A stretch of DNA of 64,000 nucleotides, from the NCBI RefSeq assembly GCF_002909445.1, contig NZ_PPXC01000004.1, forward strand, positions 310,001 through 374,000, in the 5' to 3' direction. The position numbers and the translations under genes are program-made. The notes under the pieces were generated by a model. It was not told the DNA's origin. It was given only the letters and a program-made list of their open reading frames with translations, and ran no database searches. The stretch is from Arthrobacter glacialis. Lineage in GTDB: Bacteria > Actinomycetota > Actinomycetes > Actinomycetales > Micrococcaceae. The first letter of the stretch is position 1, and every line of letters starts with the position of its first letter. Shown one piece after another: positions 7,880 to 16,753 of this stretch.

Positions 7880-9435
7880 TCGTTTCCGGATTTGTAGACG
7901 AGGCAGCATGGCTTGCCAGTTCCGGGAGCATCCTAGAGGCACAGCCACGTGAGCTCGAGGAGTTATTGACCCGGCAGGCCGAGGATGAACCGGCCGACAT
8001 CCTCCGCATCCTGGGCAGACATGCCTTGGCCCTGCTTGACCCCGATGGGCAAAAACCCTCCGAGGCCGATCTGGTAGCCAAGCAGGGCATCTTCTTTCGA
8101 AACCCGCGGAATGGGTTAGTCCACGTGGACGGATTTATGACCATCCGCCAATATGAGCACCTGATGGCCGGTATCGGGTGGAGTAGTAGCCCCAAACAGA
8201 GAGACCCCGAGTCACAAGAGGCCGAGCAACAAGACGGCTCGAATCAGTCCATCCCGGGAGTATCCGAGCTGCTGGCGCAATTGCTGGTCACTTCCAGTCA
8301 GAATGGGCCCGTACAACCTCCCGTTCAACCTCCCGTTCAACCTCCCGTTCAGCATCCACTGCAGCCGTTGTGGACACCATCCACCGGTGACGACGGATCC
8401 ACCTGGCTAAAACCACCGCCAAGCCTTGGCATCGCAGAGAGGTCGCAGGGTTGGCGCAAGCCGCTGGCTCCCGATGACATCCCGCCACGGCCACCCGAAG
8501 CTCCTCATGATGCAACGCCGCCCCGCTTTCAAGGTGAAAAATGGTTCTGGTTTCCTGACAACCGTGACGTGACGGCATCGAACAACGGCTGGATACGACC
8601 TGCACAAGGCGGCAGCCCGACTCCCGGCACCCCGGTTCCCAGCCCCGGGGTTCCCAGCCCGGATGCGCCCGGCCCGGATGAGGCCACTTCTACCACCGCG
8701 CCGGTGGATGCTGGGGCCACAGCCCCGCCTGAAACTGTTCAATCGCAGCCCTGGCCGCACCTGATCGACGGTGTTTGGGTGCCGGAGCCCGGCTCGAACG
8801 GCGGTCTGGGCGGCTTGGACCCGATCGATCCGAACAGCACTGACCCAGCAGTCAAGGACAGGCGAACCCACGGGCAAAAGCTTCTCGACGGGCTGATCAG
8901 CTGCGTTCAACTCGCTGCCCGCACCGGCCAACTCCCCATGAATGGCGGACTGAAGTCCCAGCTATATCTCTCGGTCACCCAAGCTGACCTCGACAAGAAG
9001 GACGGCACCTCAATCGTGCTTGCTCCGTATAGCGGTCCCGTCGCCCTGGCCTTGTTCGAGGAAGACCTGTGCACATCGGAGGTCACACCGCTGTTGCGCG
9101 ACACCAACGGCGGCGTTCTTGACGTGGGTCGCACCCAGCGCCTTTTCACCTTCGCCCAGCGCAAGATTCTCCTGGCCCGCGACATGGGCTGTGCCTACCC
9201 TGACTGCACGGCGCCCCCGTTTTGGACGGAAGCGCACCACATTATTCCGTGGCAGCACGGCGGCCGGACCTCCGTGGACAATGCCGTCTTGTGCTGCAGC
9301 CTGCACCACCACTACCTTCATGACAGGGGCTGGACAATTAGGCTCGAAGGCGGGATTGCCTGGTTCACCCCGCCCTACAGTGTTGACATCCTGCGCAGGG
9401 AACGCCGCAACAACTTTCACCACGGCCGGTCCTGA
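7858..9435 (+). pseudogene. DUF222/HNH endonuclease gene, C-terminal fragment with intact HNH nuclease domain
   Basis: 525 codons from GTG 7858 that continue the DUF222 domain of the preceding fragment. A low-complexity Pro-rich linker follows, with three copies of VQPP at about residues 151-162 (12-bp tandem repeat near 8310-8350) and a PGTPVPSPGVPSPDAPGPDE stretch. The HNH nuclease is at the end: CAYPDCTAPP, EAHHIIPWQHGG, SVDNAVLCCSLHHHYLHD. These REP13E12-like proteins are abundant in actinobacteria with no settled function. The nuclease half could still be made if GTG 7858 is used; otherwise the gene is dead or the base loss is a sequencing error. Confidence 0.75.
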
Positions 9436-9491
9436 CGTGCAGGTCCTGACAAGTTTGTCCTGAGATACAGACCACGACGCGATTTCGGTCC

Positions 9492-11648
9492 TTACAAATT
9501 GTCGGCGTACAGCGTTTCTTCCTTCTCCACGAGCGTCAGCACGTCGTACGTGGCCACGATCTCGCCGTCTTGGTTGTGCAAGATGGCATCCCAGCAGACC
9601 TCGCCATATTCGTCGGTCACGCGTGGGGTGATCTTTTTGGCTGTCAGCGTCACACGGATCGAGTCCCCGGCAGCAACCGGCGTGATGAAGCGCAACGATT
9701 CCAGCCCATAGTTGGCCAGCACAGGCCCGGGCGCCGGTTCCACGAAAAGCCCGGCAGCCCAGGACACCAGCAGGTACCCGTGCGCCACGATGCCGGGGAA
9801 GAACGGGTTTTTCTCCGCAGCCGCGGCGTCGGTGTGGGCATAAAACGTGTCGCCGGTGGAGTTCGCAAACGCAGTGATGTCCTCGAGCGTGACCTGCCGC
9901 AGTCCCGAGGCGAACGCATCCCCGATCCGCAGCTCTGCGAGCGACTTCCGGAACGGGTGCACGGCACCTGCGACGGCCCCAAACTCCGCTGAACCGGCCG
10001 TCACACGGTCAGCACCGGTGTGCCACACGCCAGTCACGGCCGTGAGCATATTGGGTGAGCCCTGAATGGCTGTGCGCTGCATGTGGTGCTTGACAGAGCG
10101 GATACCGCCCAGCTCTTCGCCGCCACCGGCACGCCCCGGCCCGCCGTGCACCAAGTGCGGCACGGGAGATCCATGCCCGGTGGATGTTCGGGCGTCTTCA
10201 CGATTGAGTACCAGAACCCGGCCATGGTGGGCGGCAATCCCGGTCACCAAAGCCCTGGCCGTGGCCGGATCGTTCGTGCAAACGGTCGCCACCAGGGACC
10301 CGGCCCCCAGTGCAGCGAGCCTGACCGCCTCGCTGACATCCAGCCCCTGTCCGTCATGGCCGGGATGAGTCGCATAACCAATCACACTGGACACTGGCCC
10401 AAAGGCCTCCAGTGCGTGAACTTCCGGGGCCTCCGCGTTGGCCCAGCTCAGCAGCACCGGAGTCATGAACGCGCCATCGGCCACGGCGGCCACCGTGCCA
10501 TCCGCGCGGGTCACCGTCGGTGCGTCCAGGGTTCCGTAGGCCAGTTCGCCACCGGCGGCGAGCATGGTTTCGACGGCCGCTCGGACGTCTGCCAGCTGTT
10601 CCAGCGAGGCGAGCGCGCCCATCGTGACACCCTCGGCCCGGGGATCCCCCACCACCACCCGTTCGCTGATACGCGCACCGATGGCGTCTATGACCGCCTG
10701 TTTGAGTTCGTTGGGGACGATCGTCCGGCGGATGGAGGTGCACTTTTGGCCGGCCTTGACAGTCATCTCGGTGACAACGGATTTGATGAACGCATCGAAT
10801 TCGAGTGTTCCGGGGACGGCATCCGGACCCAAAATGGCGGCGTTCAGGGAGTCGGTTTCCGCCGTGAACCGGACCCCGCCGTGGGCCACATTCGGGTGGT
10901 TTTTGAGCGTAATGGCAGTGGCAGCGGAGCCAGTGAAAGAGACCATGTCGCGGTAGTCCAAAACGTCCAGCAGGGTGCGGGCAGAGCCAGAAATCAGCTG
11001 TAACGCCCCTTCCGGCAATATCCCCGATTCGACGATGGCGCGTACGGCGGCCTCGGCCAGGTAGCCGCTGGGCGTGGCCGGCTTGACGATGGTGGGCACA
11101 CCGGCGATGAACGCCGGGGCAAACTTTTCCAGCATCCCCCAGACAGGAAAGTTGAAAGCGTTGATCTGGACTGCGACGCCCGGAATCCGGGTGTAGATGT
11201 GCTCGGCGATGAATGAGCCGTCCTTGGAAAGTACCTCCACCGGACCGTCAACAATCACGTTGGCGTTGGGCAGTTCACGCCGGCCCTTGGAAGAAAACGT
11301 GAACAGCACCCCAATGCCGCCGTCGATGTCCACCATGGAGTCGATCTTTGTAGCACCCGTTCGGGCGGAAATGTCGTACAGCTCCTGGCGGCGATCATTG
11401 AGGTAGGCGGCCAGTTCGCGCAGTTTCAGGGCCCGTTCGTGAATGGTCAGCTGGCCAAGTTGGGTTTGTCCCACCGTGCGGGCATGCTCGACGGCAGCGC
11501 CAAGGTCCAGCCCCTCGGCGGACACCCTCGCCAGCACCTCGCCGGTACTGGCGTCGCGGGCGTCGGTGCCTGTGACTCCGCTGGCAGGGGTCCACCAGGC
11601 ATCCTGGACGTAGCTCGGAACAGTTTCAATTGACGTTGCAGTGGTCAT
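9492..11648 (-). CDS. paaZ: Bifunctional oxepin-CoA hydrolase / 3-oxo-5,6-dehydrosuberyl-CoA semialdehyde dehydrogenase
   Basis: 718 residues from ATG 11646-11648 with an AAAGGAC site before it; the frame is open for another 100 codons but that is read-through into the intergenic region and paaH. The N-terminal 530 residues are an aldehyde dehydrogenase: AFNFPVWGMLEKFAPA, FTGSAAT, catalytic Glu in FTAETDSLNA and catalytic Cys in AGQKCTSIRRT. The C-terminal 170 residues are a MaoC-type hydratase with the Asp/His pair in STGDTFYAHTD and PGIVAHGYLL. It opens the oxepin ring and oxidises the aldehyde. It is the last gene of the paaF-paaH-paaZ run. Confidence 0.95.
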   Translation of the reverse strand: MTTATSIETVPSYVQDAWWTPASGVTGTDARDASTGEVLARVSAEGLDLGAAVEHARTVGQTQLGQLTIHERALKLRELAAYLNDRRQELYDISARTGATKIDSMVDIDGGIGVLFTFSSKGRRELPNANVIVDGPVEVLSKDGSFIAEHIYTRIPGVAVQINAFNFPVWGMLEKFAPAFIAGVPTIVKPATPSGYLAEAAVRAIVESGILPEGALQLISGSARTLLDVLDYRDMVSFTGSAATAITLKNHPNVAHGGVRFTAETDSLNAAILGPDAVPGTLEFDAFIKSVVTEMTVKAGQKCTSIRRTIVPNELKQAVIDAIGARISERVVVGDPRAEGVTMGALASLEQLADVRAAVETMLAAGGELAYGTLDAPTVTRADGTVAAVADGAFMTPVLLSWANAEAPEVHALEAFGPVSSVIGYATHPGHDGQGLDVSEAVRLAALGAGSLVATVCTNDPATARALVTGIAAHHGRVLVLNREDARTSTGHGSPVPHLVHGGPGRAGGGEELGGIRSVKHHMQRTAIQGSPNMLTAVTGVWHTGADRVTAGSAEFGAVAGAVHPFRKSLAELRIGDAFASGLRQVTLEDITAFANSTGDTFYAHTDAAAAEKNPFFPGIVAHGYLLVSWAAGLFVEPAPGPVLANYGLESLRFITPVAAGDSIRVTLTAKKITPRVTDEYGEVCWDAILHNQDGEIVATYDVLTLVEKEETLYADNL

Positions 11649-11718
11649 CGTGGACCCGTCCTTTCTCTGCTGGTTATGTCTTGGGTGGTCATGTCTTAGG
11701 TGGCCATGGTGCTGGCCG

Positions 11719-12621
11719 CTAGGCCCAGGGAAAAAATCCTTGACCGGACTTGCACCCCAGCTCGCCGCGGGCCACCTTGTCGCGCAAAATCTGCGGCGGC
11801 GCAAAGCGTTCGCCCAGCGTTTCGGCCAGGTATTCAGCAATGCCCAGACGCACGTCCAGGCCCACAATGTCCGTGGTCCGCAACGGGCCGGTGGGGTGTT
11901 TGTAGCCCAACACCATGGCGTTGTCGATGTCCTCCGCGCTCGCCACACCCTCTTCGACCATGCGCATGGCTTCCAGCGCTATGGCCACGCCCAGCCGGGA
12001 GGAGGCGAAGCCGGGCGCGTCATTGACCACGACGGCAGTCTTGCCCAACGCCTGCACCCAACCTTGCGCCGTGGTCACCAGCTCAGCGCTGGTTTGCCGC
12101 GCAACGACCACCTCGATCAGCGCGGACGCCGGGACCGGGTTGAAAAAGTGCAGGCCAATGAAGTTCTGCGGGCGGGCCAGCTCCGCGGCCAGTCCCGTCA
12201 TGGACAGGGAGGAAGTGTTGGAGGCCAGCACGGCATCATCGGCCAGATGCGCTTCCACGCCTTGCAGGGATGCCACCTTCAAGTCCCAGATTTCAGGCAC
12301 AGCCTCCACCACCAATGCGCACGGAGCAAAATGGGCGTAATTCGTGGAAAGCCTGAGCCGTTCCATGATGCGCTCCGTGGTGACCTCCGGGCCGCCTGCC
12401 AACCCCATCCCCACTGACTTGTCCACGGCAAGGACCACACGCACATGGGCGCCCTGAACGGCGTCGAGGTCACGCTCCACCACCAGCACCTCGCAGCCGG
12501 CCATGAGGAAGGCGTGCGCAATACCGGCACCCATGCGTCCACCGCCCAAAACACCCACGTTCTGCGGGAGCGTTGGCCAAAAGGCCCCCGTATCTGAGCG
12601 GGCGTCGGGTGTGGAGGTCAT
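11719..12621 (-). CDS. paaH: 3-hydroxyacyl-CoA dehydrogenase of the phenylacetate pathway
   Basis: 300 residues, single-function FadB-like/3HCDH protein. The Rossmann motif is NVGVLGGGRMGAGIAHAF near residue 21. The catalytic His is in NFIGLHFFNPVP and the NAD fold continues to ASNTSSLSMT. The C-terminal helical domain contains PGFASSRLG and ends KSGQGFFPWA. It oxidises 3-hydroxyadipyl-CoA to 3-oxoadipyl-CoA, the substrate of the thiolase that seems to be missing here. The ATG overlaps the paaF stop (ATGA). Confidence 0.9.
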   Translation of the reverse strand: MTSTPDARSDTGAFWPTLPQNVGVLGGGRMGAGIAHAFLMAGCEVLVVERDLDAVQGAHVRVVLAVDKSVGMGLAGGPEVTTERIMERLRLSTNYAHFAPCALVVEAVPEIWDLKVASLQGVEAHLADDAVLASNTSSLSMTGLAAELARPQNFIGLHFFNPVPASALIEVVVARQTSAELVTTAQGWVQALGKTAVVVNDAPGFASSRLGVAIALEAMRMVEEGVASAEDIDNAMVLGYKHPTGPLRTTDIVGLDVRLGIAEYLAETLGERFAPPQILRDKVARGELGCKSGQGFFPWA

Positions 12622-13412
12622 GGTTTTCTCCTGTCCAAAAACGCCTGCATGCGCGCAAATTTGGCCGGTGATTCAAACAGCTCGGCCTGGGCCAGGTTGT
12701 CCACCCCGGGGTGGGCGTCCCGGGGTTCATGGAAGATTCGCTTAGTGGCTTGCACGGCCAGCGGATCCTGGCGGGCGATCGCGTCGGCGAGCGCGTGGGC
12801 GGCCGGGAGCAGATCGGCGGATTCCACCAGTTCTGTGATCAGCCCGGCGGCCAGACACCCCTCCCCCGTAAGGATTCGCCCCGCCAACAGGATTTCCTTG
12901 GCCAGCGGCTCTCCCACCAGTTCCTTCAACCGCCACGTGGCACCGGCCGCAGCCATGATGCCGAGGCTGGTTTCCGGCTGACCCATGCGCAGCGCGCGGG
13001 TGCCGATCCGGAAGTCCGCGGCGTAGGCCAGCTCGGCCCCGCCGCCCAGCGCGTACCCGTCCAGGGCGGCGATGACGGGCATGGGCAGCGCGGCGATCCT
13101 GGTGAAAAGCCCCGAGTTAATGCCTTTCAGGGCGTCCTCGCGACGGCGTTCCAGCAACTCGGAAACATCGGCCCCGGAGGCAAAGATTCCCGGCATGCCG
13201 GTTGCCTCATCGCCCGGGATACCGGTGAGGAGCAGGATCTTGGGCGCCGTCTCCAAAGAGCCGCAGACGCGGTGGAGCTCAGCCACCATCTGCGCGTCAA
13301 TCGCATTCCGCACGGCGGGCCGGTTCAGCTGCACGGCCACGCGGTCGTTCTCCTCGGTGACCAGCAGCGTGGCGAAAGTCCTGGGGTCGAGGCGGGTGCC
13401 GGCGTCGTCCAT
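12618..13412 (-). CDS. paaF: Enoyl-CoA hydratase, probable 2,3-dehydroadipyl-CoA hydratase
   Basis: 264 residues from ATG 13410-13412 (a GTG directly before it is also possible). Crotonase signatures are IFASGADVSEL and DGYALGGGAELAYAADFRIG, with the catalytic Glu region QPETSLGIMAAAGATWRL. It follows the thiolase scar with a TGATG stop/start overlap, meaning that before the deletion the thiolase and this gene were translationally coupled. Hydration of 2,3-dehydroadipyl-CoA is assigned from its pairing with paaH and paaZ. Confidence 0.85.
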   Translation of the reverse strand: MDDAGTRLDPRTFATLLVTEENDRVAVQLNRPAVRNAIDAQMVAELHRVCGSLETAPKILLLTGIPGDEATGMPGIFASGADVSELLERRREDALKGINSGLFTRIAALPMPVIAALDGYALGGGAELAYAADFRIGTRALRMGQPETSLGIMAAAGATWRLKELVGEPLAKEILLAGRILTGEGCLAAGLITELVESADLLPAAHALADAIARQDPLAVQATKRIFHEPRDAHPGVDNLAQAELFESPAKFARMQAFLDRRKP

Positions 13413-13492
13413 CACAGCCCCTCCACCAACAGCCGGCCCACCGGCGTGCGAACCCCGCCCACCAGGAATGCTTGAGGTGTTCCTGCGGCCAT
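13412..13492 (-). pseudogene. Remnant of a beta-ketothiolase gene (internal in-frame deletion), probable paaJ scar
   Basis: A 26-codon frame starts at ATG 13490-13492 and ends in TGA 13412-13414. Residues 8-20 (AFLVGGVRTPVGR) are the standard N-terminus of thiolases. It then jumps to LLVEGL and stops, which could be the last residues of the same enzyme. A full thiolase is about 400 residues. The 5' end lies downstream of the putative TetR operator and the 3' end keeps the stop/start overlap with paaF. The simplest reading is a clean in-frame internal deletion of about 1.1 kb. An alternative is a small leader peptide that merely resembles a thiolase. Confidence 0.65.
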
Positions 13493-13557
13493 GATTGCAC
13501 CCTTCGAACGCGCGGTGACGGCGCGGCACGTGCCGCCGTCGGGAACAGCCCGTCAAT

Positions 13558-13574
13558 TTACCGACCGTTCGTTC
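13558..13574. promoter_or_regulatory. Second copy of the putative phenylacetate operator
   Basis: Identical over 17 bp to the site at 6580-6596. It lies 66 bp upstream of the thiolase-scar ATG (13492) in the divergent region shared with the oligopeptidase B gene. The AT-rich TCTATAAATATTCC directly to its right is the most promoter-like sequence in the gap. The copy links the two paa operons as one regulon. Confidence 0.65.
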
Positions 13575-13725
13575 TATAAATATTCCACGGGTCCTCCATG
13601 CGGTCAACCATCCCACCCCGGCGAGACCGCCCCTTCCTCACCCGCCCGCCTCATCGGGGCGGGGCATTCTCCGCTGTGGGCATAGACCCGAACTGTGCCA
13701 TCGATGCCTCGATAGAGTTGAACTC

Positions 13726-15918
13726 ATGACACTTCTTGACGACTCAGCCGCTCCTTCAACGCCCGTTTCAGCGCCGCCCGTTGCCAAGAAAGTTCCCGTG
13801 GAACGCACCCACCACGGGGACACCTTTGTGGACAACTACGAATGGCTGCGGGAAAAGGAAAGCCCCGAGGTGGTGGCCCACTTGAACGCCGAGCAGGCCT
13901 ACACGGACGCTGTCACGGCCGGACAGGAGCAGCTGCGGACTGACATTTTCAACGAGATCAAGAACCGCACGCAGGAAACTGATTTGTCCGTGCCCAGCCG
14001 CAAGGACGACTGGTGGTACTACGGCCGCATGGTGGAGGGCCAGGCCTACGGCATCCAGTGCCGGGTGGCGGCCAGCAGCGACGGCACGCTGGCTGACTGG
14101 ACGCCCCCGCTGGTGGAGCCCGGCGTGGATGTTCCGGGCGAGGTGGTCCTGCTCGATGGCAATGTTGAGGCCGAAGGCCAGCCGTTCTTCTCGCTGGGCG
14201 GCGCCGCCGTGACCCGCGACGGGAACCTGTACGCCTACGCCGTGGACAACGCCGGGGATGAGCTGTTCACCATCCGCATCAAGGACCTGCGCACGGGCGA
14301 GCTGCTGGAGGACACCATCGAGAACGTGTTCTACGGCCTGAGCTTCTCCCCCGACGGAACCACCCTGTTCTACATGGTGGCCGACGATTCCTGGCGCCCG
14401 TTCCAGGTCAAAACCCACGTCCTGGGTACGCCGATTTCCTCCGATGCCGTCCTGTACCAGGAGGACGACGTCGCCATGTGGACAGGTTTCGACCTCTCCG
14501 CCGACCGCCGCCACCTGATGATCAGCATCGGCTGCTCCGAATTCAGTGAAACCCGCCTCCTGGACTTTGCCGCACCCGAAAAGGGCTTGCAGGTTCTGAT
14601 CCCGCGCAGCGCTGAGATCCTGTACGACGCCGAGCCCTTCCTTTTGGCGGGCGTCGAGAAGGTCCTGCTCACTCATGACCGTGACGCCGTGAACTCGATG
14701 ATTTCCCTGGTTGACGCTGCGGAGTTCAGCAAGGATGTGCCGTCACAGCGCTGGGACACAGTGGTGGCGCACGACGACTCCGTGCGCATCAACGGCGCCA
14801 CCGTCACCGCCACCCACATGGTGGTTTCCCTCCGCAAAGACACCATCGAACGCATCCAGGTGACACCGCTGGAGGGACTGGGGACAGCGGGGCAGGGCGC
14901 CGCCGTCGAACCTGTCTTTGATGAGGAGCTGTACACGGCCTCAATGGGTGGAAGTGAATACGAGTCCCCCGTGATCCGCCTGATCTACACCTCCGACTTC
15001 ACGCCCCCGCGCGTCTACGACTACGTGCTGCCCGTGGCCGGAGCTGAGGGCGAACTCCTGTTGCGCAAGGAAACACCTGTTTTGGGCGGCTACCGCGCCC
15101 AGGACTACGTCGCCGAACGCGAATGGGCCACGGCCACCGACGGCACGCTGGTTCCGTTGTCGGTGCTGCGCCGGGCGGACCTGCCCCGCGACGGCAACAA
15201 CGCGGCCGTTGTATACGGCTATGGATCCTACGAGGTCAGCATGGACCCCGGATTTGGTGTGCCGCGCCTGTCCCTGCTGGATCGCGGCGTAGTGTTTGTG
15301 ATTGCGCATGTCCGCGGCGGCGGCGAGATGGGCCGCCACTGGTATGAGGACGGCAAGAAGCTCACCAAGATGAACACCTTCACGGACTTCATTGCGGCCA
15401 CGGACTGGGTTGCCGGCTCCGGCTGGGTGGATCCGGCACGGATTGCGGCCATGGGCGGCTCGGCCGGCGGGCTGTTGATGGGTGCCGTGGCGAACCTGGC
15501 CCCGGAAAAGTACGCGGCCGTGGTGGCCCAGGTCCCCTTCGTGGATGCGTTGACAACCATCCTGGACCCGGAACTGCCTTTGTCGGCGCTGGAGTGGGAG
15601 GAGTGGGGCAATCCCATCACCGATCCTGCGGTGTACAAGTACATGAAGGAGTACACCCCGTACGAGAACGTGCGCGCAGTTGCGTACCCGAAGATCGCGG
15701 CCGTCACCAGTTTCAACGACACCCGTGTGCTGTATGTGGAACCGGCCAAATGGGTCCAAGAACTGCGCGCGAAGTCCACGGGTTCGGAGCCCATTGTCAT
15801 GAAAATTGAAATGGACGGTGGCCACGGCGGCGCGTCCGGCCGCTATGAGGGCTGGAAGACTCGCGCCTGGGACTACGCGTTCCTGGCCGACGCGTTGGGA
15901 GCCACTTCGCTCCGCTAG
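13726..15918 (+). CDS. ptrB: Oligopeptidase B / prolyl oligopeptidase family serine protease (S9A)
   Basis: 730 residues. The N-terminal propeller starts ERTHHGDTFVDNYEWLREKE, typical of the family. The C-terminal alpha/beta hydrolase has the nucleophile in MGGSAGGLLMGAV, the Asp region in TSFNDTRVLYVEPAKWVQEL and the His in DGGHGGASGRYEGWK. These enzymes cut short peptides in the cytoplasm after basic residues. There is no signal peptide. It is divergent from the paa scar gene and appears to be a single transcription unit ending at the hairpin at 15936-15968. Confidence 0.92.
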   Translation: MTLLDDSAAPSTPVSAPPVAKKVPVERTHHGDTFVDNYEWLREKESPEVVAHLNAEQAYTDAVTAGQEQLRTDIFNEIKNRTQETDLSVPSRKDDWWYYGRMVEGQAYGIQCRVAASSDGTLADWTPPLVEPGVDVPGEVVLLDGNVEAEGQPFFSLGGAAVTRDGNLYAYAVDNAGDELFTIRIKDLRTGELLEDTIENVFYGLSFSPDGTTLFYMVADDSWRPFQVKTHVLGTPISSDAVLYQEDDVAMWTGFDLSADRRHLMISIGCSEFSETRLLDFAAPEKGLQVLIPRSAEILYDAEPFLLAGVEKVLLTHDRDAVNSMISLVDAAEFSKDVPSQRWDTVVAHDDSVRINGATVTATHMVVSLRKDTIERIQVTPLEGLGTAGQGAAVEPVFDEELYTASMGGSEYESPVIRLIYTSDFTPPRVYDYVLPVAGAEGELLLRKETPVLGGYRAQDYVAEREWATATDGTLVPLSVLRRADLPRDGNNAAVVYGYGSYEVSMDPGFGVPRLSLLDRGVVFVIAHVRGGGEMGRHWYEDGKKLTKMNTFTDFIAATDWVAGSGWVDPARIAAMGGSAGGLLMGAVANLAPEKYAAVVAQVPFVDALTTILDPELPLSALEWEEWGNPITDPAVYKYMKEYTPYENVRAVAYPKIAAVTSFNDTRVLYVEPAKWVQELRAKSTGSEPIVMKIEMDGGHGGASGRYEGWKTRAWDYAFLADALGATSLR

Positions 15919-15935
15919 GCACTCCCCCAGTACGA

Positions 15936-15968
15936 CGGCGGCCGGCAGGCCAAGGTTGTTGGCCGCCG
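15936..15968 (+). terminator. GC-rich hairpin after ptrB
   Basis: Arms CGGCGGCC (15936-15943) and GGCCGCCG (15961-15968) are exact complements with a 17-nt loop. There is no T-run, so this is a weak-type terminator or mRNA 3'-end stabiliser. Confidence 0.4.
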
Positions 15969-16028
15969 GACCGTCCCCACCCACCAGAGGATGCCCGCCA
16001 AATGCCCCGCCAAGCCTAGAGTGGGTGC

Positions 16029-16745
16029 ATGTATGGAATTGGCGAGCTTTTGTTCGGCCGGATGAACGGCCCCCTCGATGTTGCAGCCATGGCCTTGACG
16101 ATCCTTGGCGCGCTGCTGATCTGCGCGTCACTGGGACTGCTGGCCCGGCGCAGCGACACGGGCTGGTGGCTGGCGGGGGCCGCGTTCCTCTTGCAGGGGC
16201 TGGCGCAATTGATGAACTTCCCGGGACTTCTGGCGGCCTCGACAACCGGGCTACTGATGTTTGCCGCAGGCGTGGCCATCCCGCTCGCCGTGGCGGTGGG
16301 ATCCGCCGCGTATGGGTTTCTGTCCTTCCAGAAGCTGCCGCAAGCATCCCGGCGGCTTCGGACTTTTGCGCTGCGGCCGTTCAGTGGCGTGGACCTGCTG
16401 GCACCGGCAGCCGTGGCACTGGTCTACGCACTGGGGTCGATGCTCGTTGTGGCCTCGATCTTTGCGGGGTTCTCCGCCCCGCTCGCCCGCATCCCCTGGG
16501 CGTCCCTGCTGCTCACCGGCTTTCTGATGGGCTTGCTGCCGGCCGCGCTGGTAGGTCTGGCCCACCGTTCACGCTGGGCGTGGCTGCTGGTCATCGTGGC
16601 GTCCGTGGCGTCGGTCTATTCCACCACCATGCTGGCTCAGGGCTCTGTGCTGATCTTCCTGTTCGTGGCCCAGGCAGCCCTGGCGTTCCTGGGCTGGCAG
16701 CGTTGGGGAACCTTCCCGACTGACGGCCTGAAAGCAGCCCGGTGA
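16029..16745 (+). CDS. Multi-pass membrane protein of unknown function
   Basis: 238 residues, almost entirely hydrophobic, with six or more likely membrane spans (for example VAAMALTILGALLICASLGL, LLMFAAGVAIPLAVAVGSA and LLVIVASVASVY). The ending LAFLGWQRWGTFPTDG recalls the C-terminus of nicotinamide riboside transporters of the PnuC family, but the rest shows no PnuC motif I can point to. It converges on the small minus-strand gene, leaving 8 bp between the stops. Function not assigned. Confidence 0.7.
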   Translation: MYGIGELLFGRMNGPLDVAAMALTILGALLICASLGLLARRSDTGWWLAGAAFLLQGLAQLMNFPGLLAASTTGLLMFAAGVAIPLAVAVGSAAYGFLSFQKLPQASRRLRTFALRPFSGVDLLAPAAVALVYALGSMLVVASIFAGFSAPLARIPWASLLLTGFLMGLLPAALVGLAHRSRWAWLLVIVASVASVYSTTMLAQGSVLIFLFVAQAALAFLGWQRWGTFPTDGLKAAR

Positions 16746-16753
16746 GACAGCGC

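Noticed and set aside
8310-8355. Tandem 12-bp repeat as a CRISPR or VNTR locus
   Set aside because: The repeats have no spacers and are in frame inside the HNH protein as VQPP; not a CRISPR.
7346-9435. HNH gene as part of a mobile element
   Set aside because: No terminal inverted repeats, target duplication or transposase were seen; DUF222/HNH genes are simply common in these genomes.
14941-16347. 468-codon minus-strand frame across the end of ptrB
   Set aside because: It is a mirror of ptrB and the next gene, with His/Arg/Gly-rich composition and no motif.
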